Shown here: positions 8,824-18,469 of the stretch, one piece after another
Layout: the number at the start of each line of letters is the position of its first letter
Position numbering within the stretch: the stretch's first letter is position 1
DNA from: Natronogracilivirga saccharolytica
Lineage (GTDB): Bacteria; Bacteroidota; Rhodothermia; Balneolales; Natronogracilivirgulaceae
Assembly: GCF_017921895.1 (NCBI RefSeq)
Contig: NZ_JAFIDN010000016.1
Location: 1-47,853 of the forward strand
DNA length: 47,853 nucleotides
Reading direction: 5' to 3'
Notes under the pieces: generated by a model
What the model saw: the letters and a program-made list of their open reading frames with translations, nothing else
Told to the model about the DNA's origin: nothing
Database searches by the model: none
Position numbers and translations under genes: made by a program

Positions 8824-10917
8824 ATGACGAAAAAAATACTAACAATAACTTTTTCAATCGCATTAATTACATCTCTTGCCTGTTATGCATCTGCACAGGG
8901 ATCATTGATTGCAGATGAGCATAACATGGAATTCGATGCACATGCTACCTGGCATTTCACGAATCCTTCCAGTGTACTGTCGGATCAAAGGCCAGATGAC
9001 TCCAGACAAAATAGCTGGTACCAGGAACGGTCTATTTTGGAAGCTGTCGATACACTATCGTATAGCGGTATCTATTCGGTTGCTTTTAAAGGCAACCCCG
9101 AAACCGAAACGGATAATGTCAGAATGTCCATAGACGATCCTTATGCCCAGGGTGTCAGACTGCAACATGATGTTCATGTACGGGTTTTCGTACCGGAGTC
9201 CGCAGTGGATAAGATGAATGCACTCGTAATTTATGACATGTACGATACGGGTACGGGATTTGACTATGCTCAAACCGGTTATAATCCCAATGACATCACA
9301 CCCGGTGAATGGAACACCATAACCCATCACATTGACAGAGATACTGAAAAGGATTACGAAAATATTGCGCGTTTGGGTGTGAGAATGAATTATGATGAGG
9401 AGCAATCCGATGATCCTCCCATGATTTTTGTGGATTTTATCACAACCGATCCTGATGCTGCTCTTCATCCTCATCTCAGTACGCCACAAAATGTAACCAC
9501 GCCATACGTTGGTGAACACTCAGTGGAGTTAAACTGGGAAGAACCGACCGGAAATGATGAAGTTGAAGAATATGTGATTTATCGCGGTGATTTCGAGGAC
9601 ATAGCTCTTGAAGATTATGACGAAATAGGACGTACTGACGATCTGCAATACACCGATGACGGATTGCGGCACAGTACCGATTATAATTATCGCATTGTGG
9701 CCTTAAGTACAGATTCATTATACACGGATCCCTCTGATATTGCCTGGGCACAGACGGAAGCTATTGAATTTGAATCATTTGCGACATGGCACTTCACAAA
9801 TCCTTCCAATGTACTTTCAGATCAGAGACCTGAAAACAGGGAGGAAAACACATGGTACCAAGAACGTGCCATACTGGAAGCGGTAGATACATTGTCATAT
9901 AGTGGCATCAACTCGGTAGCATTCAAAGGAAATCCCGAGACTCTAAGTGATGATAATAACTTCCGTATGTCTATTGACAATCCTTATGCACAGGGGGTCC
10001 AGCTTCAGCAGGATATTCATGCCTACGTTTATGTACCGGAATCAGAGGTTGAAAAAATTGATGCTGTAGTTATTTTTCATATGTATGATCACGGTGGAGG
10101 GTTTGACTACAGCCAAACTAGTTACAATTTTTCAGGTGATGACGGTATAACACCAGGGGAATGGAATAAAATAACTCACTGGATCGACGAAGACCGAACA
10201 ATGAGAGACGATGTGAATCTGGCTCGCATGGGACTTCGGATCAATTTTGATACCGATTATGCCGATGACCCTCCTATGATGTTTGCAGACTTTGTAAGCA
10301 CTGATCCGGATGCCCCGCTTCACCCGCATTTAACCCCGCCCAGAGACGTATCTGCAACTGATATTACCGATTCATCAGCTGTACTTTTATGGGAAGAGCC
10401 GGAAGGAGATGATAGTGTGGAAGAGTATATTGTCTATCGCGGTGGTTTTGATGATGTGGCTTTCGAAGACTTTGAAGAAATCGACCGCACCGATAATACT
10501 ACTTACACTGACTCTGGATTAGAACCGGAAACCGATTATCACTATCGTATCGTTGCGGTAAGTACTGAGGGGCTTGTAACCGATCCGACAGATATCACAT
10601 GGGTAGAAACCGAAGCTTTGCCAACCGGAGTTGATAATGAAGAAACCCCGGTTGCTTTTGAGCTCAAAGGCAATTACCCAAATCCGTTCAACCCGGTCAC
10701 AAATATTGTGTATCAAATTCCCGAACAAGCAGAGGTAACCCTGAAAGTCTACAACGTTACCGGCCAGCTTGTTGCAACCCTGGTAGATAACTCGGTTCAG
10801 AGTGCGGGGCAATATACGGTAGAATTTGATGCCATTGGACTTGCTTCCGGTGTATATCTGTATCGACTGGAGGCGGGCGACTTTGTTCAAACGCAGCAAA
10901 TGATGCTAGTCAAGTAA
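8824..10917 (+). CDS. Secreted duplicated jelly-roll-like/FN3 protein with T9SS tail
   Basis: The 697-residue protein starts at ATG 8824 (AGAGG at 8812-8816) rather than the TTG two codons upstream. After a signal peptide (to about 25) it repeats one unit twice: a beta-sandwich-like module of about 185 residues (36-218 and 315-505, each with [31 protein letters not shown] and DDPPM) followed by a fibronectin type III domain (about 221-312 and 508-600). The T9SS domain starts near 620 with YPNPFNP. Duplicated beta-sandwich plus FN3 with no catalytic module suggests a polysaccharide-binding surface protein. I do not recognise the module as a named carbohydrate-binding family. Confidence 0.8.
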   Translation: MTKKILTITFSIALITSLACYASAQGSLIADEHNMEFDAHATWHFTNPSSVLSDQRPDDSRQNSWYQERSILEAVDTLSYSGIYSVAFKGNPETETDNVRMSIDDPYAQGVRLQHDVHVRVFVPESAVDKMNALVIYDMYDTGTGFDYAQTGYNPNDITPGEWNTITHHIDRDTEKDYENIARLGVRMNYDEEQSDDPPMIFVDFITTDPDAALHPHLSTPQNVTTPYVGEHSVELNWEEPTGNDEVEEYVIYRGDFEDIALEDYDEIGRTDDLQYTDDGLRHSTDYNYRIVALSTDSLYTDPSDIAWAQTEAIEFESFATWHFTNPSNVLSDQRPENREENTWYQERAILEAVDTLSYSGINSVAFKGNPETLSDDNNFRMSIDNPYAQGVQLQQDIHAYVYVPESEVEKIDAVVIFHMYDHGGGFDYSQTSYNFSGDDGITPGEWNKITHWIDEDRTMRDDVNLARMGLRINFDTDYADDPPMMFADFVSTDPDAPLHPHLTPPRDVSATDITDSSAVLLWEEPEGDDSVEEYIVYRGGFDDVAFEDFEEIDRTDNTTYTDSGLEPETDYHYRIVAVSTEGLVTDPTDITWVETEALPTGVDNEETPVAFELKGNYPNPFNPVTNIVYQIPEQAEVTLKVYNVTGQLVATLVDNSVQSAGQYTVEFDAIGLASGVYLYRLEAGDFVQTQQMMLVK
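8929..10620 (+). repeat. Internal tandem duplication within the FN3 protein gene
   Basis: The gene carries two successive units of about 0.84 kb (8929-9756 and 9766-10620). At protein level they align almost end to end; at DNA level long stretches are still recognisable but many third positions differ. The duplication is therefore old rather than recent. Confidence 0.8.
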
Positions 10918-10969
10918 GCTGCATTTAAGCTGATATGATTGGTTTGGATTTCTAAAACGACAGGGTAAT

Positions 10970-11002
10970 GGGACTGACTGTGCCTCAGGTACAGTCAGTC
11001 CC
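10970..11002 (+). terminator. Long GC-rich hairpin after the FN3 protein gene
   Basis: GGGACTGACTGT (10970-10981) and ACAGTCAGTCCC (10991-11002) form a perfect 12-bp stem with a 9-base loop, 53 bases after the stop. It is followed by CTGTTATATAC, not a strong U-run. It is probably a terminator or a 3' end protector that separates this gene from the tandem lyase-like pair. Confidence 0.6.
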
Positions 11003-11092
11003 CTGTTATATACGGAAAAATAAATCTTGCATAGTACCATTTGCTATTTTTACACATTACATCCCCCTCATCTTTTTTTATCAAAAATTTTT

Positions 11093-13669
11093 ATGAATTA
11101 TCCACCCTCGTTCCAGTTTAGCAATTGGCTGGAACTATCTTGTTTTAAAAAGTCTGCACTTTTTTTTGCCGCTTTAGTTTTACCTTCAATGGTCATGTCG
11201 GAGGATAGCAATATGCCATTCGACAATGATTCCGGAACTGCAAATTCCGGTACTTGGAATTCATCCATTATCTATCTTGGCGATGATGGTCACCTGATCT
11301 ATCACTCTGATGAAGATGGTAACCGTATACCTGACTTTAGTCACGCCGGGTATCATGGCGGAGGCGTGGATTTGCCGGACGTACAGGTAGAAATAACTCT
11401 GGATCCTTCAGATTCCGGAGATGATACCGAACAAATACAACAGGCGCTTGATGACGTTGGCCAAGTGGAAAAAGATGAGAACGGGCACAGGGGTGCTGTG
11501 CTGCTGAACCCTGGTACATACCATATTTCTGACCGAATCATAATCGGTGAGAGCGGAGTTGTATTACGCGGATCCGGTGACGGGGAAGATCCGTCTTCCA
11601 ATTCGGTTATCCATGCTTCCAAAGACATAGGCAATGTTTCCATTCAGGTCGGGACCGGCAACGTAAACTGGGGTGCCGCCTCAGGGTCACCGATGACTGA
11701 AATTGTTACAGATTTTGTCACGGTAGGTTCCAGAGTGTTTGAAGTAAATGACGCAGACAGATTTGATGTCGGTGATGACATAATTTTATTCCATAGTGCA
11801 ACTGATGAATGGGTAGAAGCGGTTGACTTTGGTGGGCGTCCCTTTACAGCTCCGAATCCCTGGCGGGCCGGAGAGAGTAATCTGCATATCTACATGAAGA
11901 GAAAAATTGTTGGCATGGAGGGTAACAATATTGCCATTGATGTGCCAGTGTATAATCACCTGGACCGGTCCCTCTCTGAGGTATTGATGTACAAGCCTGA
12001 TTTCAGTGATCTGGTAACCGAGTCGGGGGTAGAGGATTTTCGACTTGTTCTGGAAAGTGATGACCCGCAATCTGACGAACACGGGAACCATGCCATTTAT
12101 TTTGATGGTGTGGAACACAGCTGGGCCGATGGCGTAACGGCAATGCATTTCAGACATACCGGATTCGGAACCAGATACGCAAGTTTCGTCACCATACAAA
12201 ATACACGTGCATTGGAACCGCACTCCCCGATTGATGGTGCCAGACGGTACAATTATAATGCCAGTATCCGTTCAAATAATATTTTATTTACTGAAAACAA
12301 GGCAACCGAAGGGAGACACTGTTTTTTATCCAATGGTACGGCTTCTGTTTCCGGAGTAGTATTTCACGACAGTGAATCATTTGGTGCTCATAATACATCG
12401 GAAGGTCACCGGCGCTGGAGCCAGGGATTGTTATTTGACAATCTCGTCTTCCGGGAGACCAATGATAACCGAATTATTGGTGTGTATAATCGCGGAGACT
12501 GGGGTACCCGGCACGGATGGAGTGCGGCTCACTCTGTAGTCTGGAATTCTGATCCGGATCAGGGCAACCGGATCTTTGTTCAGCAACCTCCAACGGCACA
12601 AAACTACGGTATCGCAAATCGTGGAATTGTGACGGGGGATGGACCCTGGGAAGGGCCCGATGGACATATTGAAGGTACAGGTGAGACACCAGCTATTGCA
12701 TCATTGTATGAAGCCCAGCTCGAAGAGCGCCTTGCACATGGCACGCCTCCCGATGCTCCTGGTCCGCTAAAAGTGATACCGGATGATGAGAGTAAAAATC
12801 TGAAGCTGGAGTGGACATATACCGGATTGTCCGAAAAGGATATTGTAATAGAACGATCGGTAAATCAGGGTGACTTCGAGGTTTTGGAAATCGTAAGCTC
12901 TGATGAGTCTGCATATACTGATGAAGATACGGGTGAAAATGAATATCGGTATCGCGTTGCCGCCAGGGATCAGGGGCGAATGTCAGCCTGGTCAAACCTG
13001 AGCGGATTTAATCAGAAATTATCAGCTTTTATTTTGCGAAGCCCGGCAACCGGTTCGCATGTTACAGTTACTGACGATCCTGATAAGGATTTGAGTTTAT
13101 GGTGGAATGATTTCGAGAGTGACCATGAGATTTCTTATACTTGGTATTTGGATCATGCAGACGGAGATTTTTCTGATGCCCTATTGGAACGGGATGTTGA
13201 TACTCAGCTTATTGAAGTTCCACATAGTGTCATTTACCAAAAGCTGAGTGAAGAAGGTTTGGATATCGACTCGACTTTCCACGGGCAATGGACGGTGAAG
13301 GCTACTGTCGGACCATCGGAAATTTGGGCCGATGAACCTTTTGAAATTTTCATAGAACGTGACGGAACCGGTACCCAATCCGGGGACAAAGATAAAACCC
13401 ATCCGGAAAACGTTGAGCTTCATCAAAACTATCCCAACCCGTTTAATCCAACAACGGTTATCAGGTTTGAAGTACCTCATACCGAACATGTGCTCCTTGA
13501 AGTATTCGATGTGTCAGGCAGAAAGATATCGACGCTGGTAGATGAAACTGTATCAGCGGGAACGCATCAGGTTACTTTCGATGCCTCTGGTTTATCATCT
13601 GGTTTGTACCTGTACAGGATGCAAATCAATCATCTTTTGCAAAGCAGGCAAATGATGTTTATTAAATAA
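11093..13669 (+). CDS. Secreted pectate-lyase-like beta-helix protein, paralog 1
   Basis: I place the start at ATG 11093 (858 residues) because the upstream TTG only adds an implausible extension and the ATG leads directly into a signal peptide (hydrophobic 18-35). The layout is an N-terminal block with GDDGHLIYHSDEDGNRIPDF (62-81), a pectate-lyase-3-like right-handed beta-helix (about 95-530, with GAVLLNPGTYHI and GVVLRGSGDG), an FN3 domain (about 550-640), an Ig-like SusE-type module (about 645-755) and a T9SS tail (from about 775). It is a close paralog of the next gene. KduI, KduD and GH88 downstream act on unsaturated uronates made by lyases, so a lyase role is the best inference. The catalytic residues and CAZy family are not known to me. 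Confidence 0.82.
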   Translation: MNYPPSFQFSNWLELSCFKKSALFFAALVLPSMVMSEDSNMPFDNDSGTANSGTWNSSIIYLGDDGHLIYHSDEDGNRIPDFSHAGYHGGGVDLPDVQVEITLDPSDSGDDTEQIQQALDDVGQVEKDENGHRGAVLLNPGTYHISDRIIIGESGVVLRGSGDGEDPSSNSVIHASKDIGNVSIQVGTGNVNWGAASGSPMTEIVTDFVTVGSRVFEVNDADRFDVGDDIILFHSATDEWVEAVDFGGRPFTAPNPWRAGESNLHIYMKRKIVGMEGNNIAIDVPVYNHLDRSLSEVLMYKPDFSDLVTESGVEDFRLVLESDDPQSDEHGNHAIYFDGVEHSWADGVTAMHFRHTGFGTRYASFVTIQNTRALEPHSPIDGARRYNYNASIRSNNILFTENKATEGRHCFLSNGTASVSGVVFHDSESFGAHNTSEGHRRWSQGLLFDNLVFRETNDNRIIGVYNRGDWGTRHGWSAAHSVVWNSDPDQGNRIFVQQPPTAQNYGIANRGIVTGDGPWEGPDGHIEGTGETPAIASLYEAQLEERLAHGTPPDAPGPLKVIPDDESKNLKLEWTYTGLSEKDIVIERSVNQGDFEVLEIVSSDESAYTDEDTGENEYRYRVAARDQGRMSAWSNLSGFNQKLSAFILRSPATGSHVTVTDDPDKDLSLWWNDFESDHEISYTWYLDHADGDFSDALLERDVDTQLIEVPHSVIYQKLSEEGLDIDSTFHGQWTVKATVGPSEIWADEPFEIFIERDGTGTQSGDKDKTHPENVELHQNYPNPFNPTTVIRFEVPHTEHVLLEVFDVSGRKISTLVDETVSAGTHQVTFDASGLSSGLYLYRMQINHLLQSRQMMFIK

Positions 13670-13804
13670 AAGTCTGATACTTTACTCATGAACTTTTTTA
13701 AAAAGAGTTATTTAATCAAAAAAAGTACATGGCAGGCGTAATTAAATCTGCCTTTACAGATTCTGATCCTTTAAATACTCCTTTCAAATAAAACTGCACT
13801 AAAT

Positions 13805-16387
13805 ATGTATTTTAAAAACAATTTACCGGAAATGCCGGAGGGTTACATTCCTGTTTGTAATTACCTTGCAGTTTTATTAATACTTGCCTTTATATTTCCA
13901 ACTTTGCTATTTGCTGGTAATTCAGATATCTCCGTCAGCAGAGAAAGTATTTCACCTGCCAACGGCACATGGAATTCATCCATAATTTATCATGGTGATG
14001 ACGGCCATTTGATCTATCACTCCGATGAAGATGGTAACCGCATCCCTGATTTCAGTCATGCAGGGTATCGTGGTGGAGGCGTGGATTTGCCGGAAGTACA
14101 GGTAGTAAAAACATTGGATCCCTCAGATTCCGGAGATGACACCGAACAAATACAGCAAGCACTTGACGAAGTTGGTCAAATGGGAAAAGATGAAAATGGG
14201 CACAGGGGGGCTTTGTTGTTAAACCCTGGTACATACCACATTTCTGATCGAATAATAATTCGTGACAGCGGAGTGGTGTTACGTGGGTCCGGTGATGGTG
14301 ATGATCCTTCTTCCAACTCCATCGTCTATGCTGACAAAGACATAGGTAATATTTCCATTCAGATTGGAAGTGGTAATGTAGACTGGCTTATTGCACAAGG
14401 CTCACCTTTGACAGAAATAAGCACAGAGATGGTATTGGTTGGCTCAAGAACATTTGAAGTTGAAAATGCGGATGGCTTTAATGTTGGTGATGATATCATT
14501 ATTTGGCACCAGGCCACGAATGAATGGGTAGAGGCTGTTGACTATGGAGGCCTTCCGCTCTCAGAGCCGGACCCCTGGGAAGCAGGTCAAAATAGCCTTC
14601 ATATCCAAATGAAACGAGAAATCGTTGGCATGGAAAACAATGTCATTGCCGTCGATGTCCCCGTCTATAATCATCTTGATCGTAAACTCTCCCAAGTTCA
14701 GGTCTTCAAACCTGATTTCAGTGAACTGGTAACCGAGTCGGGGGTAGAGGATTTTCGACTTGTACTGGAGAGTGAGGGACCTGAATCCGATGATCATGGG
14801 TTACATGCTATTATTTTTGATGGTGTTGAGGACAGCTGGGCTGATGGCGTAACGGTGATGCAGTTCAGACTTTTCGGATTTTCAACAACCAATTCAAGTT
14901 TTGTTACCATACAGAATTCACGCGCACTGGATCCCCATTCACCTATCGCCGGCTCCAGGCGTTACAATTTTAATGTCAGTGCTCGTTCAAATAATATTTT
15001 CTTTTCAGGAAACAAGGCAACGGAAGGAAGGCATTGTTTTGTTTCCAACGGTACGGCTTCTGCTTCCGGTGCTGTCTTCCATAACAGTGTATCCTATGGA
15101 GCTAACGGGGCTTCTGAAGGCCACCGGCACTGGAGTCAGGGAATGCTGTTCGATAATCTTGAATTCAGAGAGACAAACAGAGAAAGAGTTGTTGGTTTAT
15201 ATAATCGTGGAAATTGGGGTACAAGACACGGCTGGAGTGCGGCTCACTCTGTCGTGTGGCATACAGATCCGGGAAATAACAACTACATGGTTGTTCAGCA
15301 ACCTCCCACAGCACAAAACTACGGCATCGCAAATCGTGGGTATGTGACGGGTGATGGACCCTGGGAAGGTCCCGATGGACATATTGAAGGTACAGGTGAG
15401 ACTCCTGAAATCATGTCATTGTATGAAGCCCAGCTCGAAGAGCGCCTTGCACATGGAACGCCTCCCGATACTCCCGGTCCGCTAAAAGTGACACCGGTTG
15501 ATGACAATGAAAACCTGAAGCTTGAGTGGTCCTTTCTCGGATTGACCGAAATGGACATTGTAATTGAACGATCAGTAAATCAGGGTGACTTCGAGGTATT
15601 GGAAGTCGTAAGCTCTGATGTGTCTGCCTATACCGATGAAGACACAGGAGAAAATGAGTATCGGTATCGTATTGCAGCAGAGGATCAGGGACGAATGTCA
15701 GCCTGGTCAAATCAAAGCGGCTTCAATATGAAACTGTCGGATTTTATACTGAGAGATCCGCAAAGCGGGTCGCATGAGACTGTTACTGACGACCCTGACA
15801 AAAAGTTGAGTTTGTGGTGGAATGAAGTTGAAAGCGATTTTGATATTACATATACCTGGTATTTGGATCGTGCAAATGGGGATTTTTCGGATGCCCTTTT
15901 GGAAAAAGAAATTGATATTCAACTTGTCGAAGTTCCCCATAGCGTCATTTACCAAAAGTTGAGTGAAAAAGGAGTGGATATCGACTCGACATTCCACGGA
16001 CAATGGACGGTAAAGGCCACTGGTGGGCCATTGGAAGTCTGGGCTGAGAAACCCTTTGAGATCTTTATTCAACGTGACGGAACTGATACCCAAAGTTCAG
16101 AGGAAAGGGATAAAGCCCATCCGGAAAGCGTTGAGCTTCATCAAAATTATCCCAACCCGTTTAATCCCACTACAATTATCAGGTTTGAATTACCTCATAC
16201 CGAGCAGGTTCGTCTTGAAGTATTCGACGTGTCAGGGAGGAAGATATCAACTCTTCTGGATGAAACTGTTTCAGCGGGAATGCATGAGGTTACTTTCGAC
16301 GCCTCTGGTTTATCATCTGGTATGTATCTGTACAAGATGCAAACCAATAATTTTTTGCAAACCAGACAAATGATGTTTATCAAATAA
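13805..16387 (+). CDS. Secreted pectate-lyase-like beta-helix protein, paralog 2
   Basis: The 860-residue protein has the same order of parts as paralog 1: signal peptide (about 17-38), DEDGNRIPDF block, beta-helix, FN3, Ig-like module and T9SS tail (from about 776, YPNPFNP). Most blocks align without gaps. Invariant stretches include TESGVEDFRLVLES, WGTRHGWSAAHSVVW, QQPPTAQNYGIANRG and GDGPWEGPDGHIEGTGETP. Differences gather in the signal peptide and around helix turns near residues 190-210 and 280-330, as expected if the two differ in substrate fit. It lies 135 bp after paralog 1 and 151 bp before kduI, so the pair directly precedes the unsaturated-uronate pathway. Conserved His, Arg and Trp in the WGTRHGWS region are candidates for catalysis. 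Confidence 0.82.
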   Translation: MYFKNNLPEMPEGYIPVCNYLAVLLILAFIFPTLLFAGNSDISVSRESISPANGTWNSSIIYHGDDGHLIYHSDEDGNRIPDFSHAGYRGGGVDLPEVQVVKTLDPSDSGDDTEQIQQALDEVGQMGKDENGHRGALLLNPGTYHISDRIIIRDSGVVLRGSGDGDDPSSNSIVYADKDIGNISIQIGSGNVDWLIAQGSPLTEISTEMVLVGSRTFEVENADGFNVGDDIIIWHQATNEWVEAVDYGGLPLSEPDPWEAGQNSLHIQMKREIVGMENNVIAVDVPVYNHLDRKLSQVQVFKPDFSELVTESGVEDFRLVLESEGPESDDHGLHAIIFDGVEDSWADGVTVMQFRLFGFSTTNSSFVTIQNSRALDPHSPIAGSRRYNFNVSARSNNIFFSGNKATEGRHCFVSNGTASASGAVFHNSVSYGANGASEGHRHWSQGMLFDNLEFRETNRERVVGLYNRGNWGTRHGWSAAHSVVWHTDPGNNNYMVVQQPPTAQNYGIANRGYVTGDGPWEGPDGHIEGTGETPEIMSLYEAQLEERLAHGTPPDTPGPLKVTPVDDNENLKLEWSFLGLTEMDIVIERSVNQGDFEVLEVVSSDVSAYTDEDTGENEYRYRIAAEDQGRMSAWSNQSGFNMKLSDFILRDPQSGSHETVTDDPDKKLSLWWNEVESDFDITYTWYLDRANGDFSDALLEKEIDIQLVEVPHSVIYQKLSEKGVDIDSTFHGQWTVKATGGPLEVWAEKPFEIFIQRDGTDTQSSEERDKAHPESVELHQNYPNPFNPTTIIRFELPHTEQVRLEVFDVSGRKISTLLDETVSAGMHEVTFDASGLSSGMYLYKMQTNNFLQTRQMMFIK

Positions 16388-16394
16388 AAAAAAG

Positions 16395-16426
16395 TTGACA
16401 AGTAATTTATATGGGTATTATTATAC
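16395..16426 (+). promoter_or_regulatory. Possible promoter for kduI
   Basis: TTGACA at 16395-16400 is followed after about 17 bases by the AT-rich stretch TTATTATAC (16418-16426). This resembles a housekeeping -35/-10 pair. It lies 113-144 bases upstream of the kduI start. No LacI-type operator is visible here. Confidence 0.3.
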
Positions 16427-16538
16427 AAAGCTAAAGTAACGTGTGTGTTAAGATTTATAGTTTAATATTATAAAGTAAAAGGCAAACAAAAGATAGGAAG
16501 TTCTATCTGTTTAATTAAAAAAACAAAAAGTATACAAT

Positions 16539-17369
16539 ATGGAAATCAGGCATTCTGTTGGAAAAAGAGAAGTAAAAAATATGAAATCGCAAGATCTTAG
16601 AGATCATTTTCTGGTCGAAGATCTAATGAAGGATAATAAGATTCAAATGGTTTATAGCCATTATGATCGAATAATAATTGGAGGAGCTGTTTCTGACGGT
16701 AAGGAGCTAGAGCTTGAAACATCAGATGAGTTGAAATCCGACTATTTTCTTGAAAGAAGGGAGTTGGGTATTATTCTCATATCAGGTGAAGGCCTGGTAA
16801 CAGTTGACGGTGAAAAGTATACATTGGAAGAAAAAGAGTGTCTGTATGTCGGCCGGGGAAAAAAATCTGTTGTTTTCAGCGGTAGAGGCAAGAACGAAAA
16901 AGCCAAATTCTACTTCACCTCAACTCCTGCCCACACCGAGTATCCTGTAGCAAAGATGGGTTTATCAGAAGCTGAGTCACAGTACATGGGATCCGCTGAG
17001 CGATCTAATGAACGAACAATTAATAAATACATACATCCGGATGGTATCAAAAGTTGCCAGCTCATGATGGGATTTACTGTGCTAAAAAAAGGAAGTATTT
17101 GGAATACCATGCCTCCACATCTCCATGAAAGAAGAATGGAAGCCTATTTTTACTGCGATCTTCCAGAAGATGACCGTATATGGCACTTTATGGGGGAATT
17201 CGAAGAAACAAGACATATGTTGGTCGCTAATAATCAGGCCATCATTTCCCCACCATGGTCAATACATTCCGGAGCTGGTACCAGTAACTATTGTTTTGTT
17301 TGGGCAATGGCAGGTGAAAATCAAAGTTTTTCGGATATGGACGCTGTGCCATTGGACAAACTGAAATAG
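16539..17369 (+). CDS. kduI: 5-dehydro-4-deoxy-D-glucuronate isomerase
   Basis: KduI converts 4-deoxy-L-threo-5-hexosulose uronate, the open form of the unsaturated uronate released by GH88 enzymes, to 3-deoxy-D-glycero-2,5-hexodiulosonate in the cytoplasm. The 276-residue length and cupin layout match the E. coli enzyme. The zinc ligands are all present: His194, His196 and Glu201 in PHLHERRMEAYFY, and His243 in SPPWSIHSGAG. The start at 16539 (MEIRHSV) aligns with the usual N-terminus, so the internal ATG at 16581 is not needed. kduD follows in the same direction after 180 bp, and the tandem lyase-like genes precede it. Confidence 0.95.
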   Translation: MEIRHSVGKREVKNMKSQDLRDHFLVEDLMKDNKIQMVYSHYDRIIIGGAVSDGKELELETSDELKSDYFLERRELGIILISGEGLVTVDGEKYTLEEKECLYVGRGKKSVVFSGRGKNEKAKFYFTSTPAHTEYPVAKMGLSEAESQYMGSAERSNERTINKYIHPDGIKSCQLMMGFTVLKKGSIWNTMPPHLHERRMEAYFYCDLPEDDRIWHFMGEFEETRHMLVANNQAIISPPWSIHSGAGTSNYCFVWAMAGENQSFSDMDAVPLDKLK

Positions 17370-17549
17370 AAAAGGAATTCTTGTGTTTTAAAATGTTCGA
17401 TTGATGTTGTCACGAGCAATGTCATGGCCATTTATAACGATATGATGTGCATATATGTCATTGCTATAGTTCTTCCATCGGACATTTTATGACACTTTTC
17501 ATGAATAATTTTATTCTTAATAAAACCTATATAGAAAAGCGTAAGTAAT

Positions 17550-18314
17550 ATGATTGAGAAATTGTTTTCACTCGAAGAAAAAACGGCATTAGTCACCGGA
17601 GCCAGCAGGGGGCTTGGGCAAGCCATGGCTATTGCTCTTGCAGATGCGGGAGCCAATGTAATTTGTGCGGGTTCACGTCCAGGTAGCGCTGATGAAACGG
17701 CCGGGATAATAGAAAAAAAAGGACGAAAAAGCTGGTCTGTATTTGGAGATCTGTCTTCTTCTTCAGAAGTAGAAAAATTGGCCGAAGATGCAAATTCATG
17801 TAGCAGGACTATCGATATTCTGGTAAATAATGCAGGCACCATTGAACGTTTCCCGGCAGCGGAATATCCAACGGAAGCCTGGGAGAGAGTCATACAGACA
17901 AACCTCAATTCTGTCTATTTTCTGAGCCGTTATTTTGGTGCAAAGATGATTGAAAGAAAGCAGGGAAAAATTGTCAATACAGCATCTTTACTCTCCTTTT
18001 CAGGTGGTATTACCGTACCTTCATATGCCGCATCAAAACATGCTGTCGCCGGACTTACCAAAGCACTTGCCAATGAATGGGCTGTTAAGAATATTCAGGT
18101 CAATGCGATTGCTCCTGGATATTTTAAAACCGATAACACTCAGGCGTTGCAGAATAACAAAGAACGATTTGCTGAAATTTCTGCCAGAATTCCGGCAAGC
18201 CGCTGGGGTATTCCGGAAGACTTAAGCGGAGCAGTTATATTCCTGAGCTCAAAGGCCTCTGATTACGTAAATGGCCATATCTTAACGGTAGATGGTGGGT
18301 GGATGGCGAGATAG
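17550..18314 (+). CDS. kduD: 2-dehydro-3-deoxy-D-gluconate 5-dehydrogenase
   Basis: KduD reduces the KduI product to 2-keto-3-deoxygluconate with NAD(P)H. It is a classical short-chain dehydrogenase of 254 residues with the cofactor motif TGASRGLG (16-23), NNAG (93-96), catalytic Ser146 and Tyr159-x3-Lys163. The length and the C-terminal VDGGWMAR fit KduD better than generic SDRs, and pairing with kduI makes the call strong. The 180-bp gap from kduI may contain its own promoter, although none is clear. The next step, KDG kinase, is not encoded in the window. Confidence 0.92.
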   Translation: MIEKLFSLEEKTALVTGASRGLGQAMAIALADAGANVICAGSRPGSADETAGIIEKKGRKSWSVFGDLSSSSEVEKLAEDANSCSRTIDILVNNAGTIERFPAAEYPTEAWERVIQTNLNSVYFLSRYFGAKMIERKQGKIVNTASLLSFSGGITVPSYAASKHAVAGLTKALANEWAVKNIQVNAIAPGYFKTDNTQALQNNKERFAEISARIPASRWGIPEDLSGAVIFLSSKASDYVNGHILTVDGGWMAR

Positions 18315-18469
18315 AGGTGCATTTTTTAAAGCATTGAATGCAAGTTCCGTGCTTTTTTAAATGATGGGCAAGCTGTAGGGAAAGATTATCAACTCTGATA
18401 AATCAACATTTAAATATTTTTTCAATACAGTGTTTATTGAGAAAAAAACATTCACTTAATATCAAAAAA

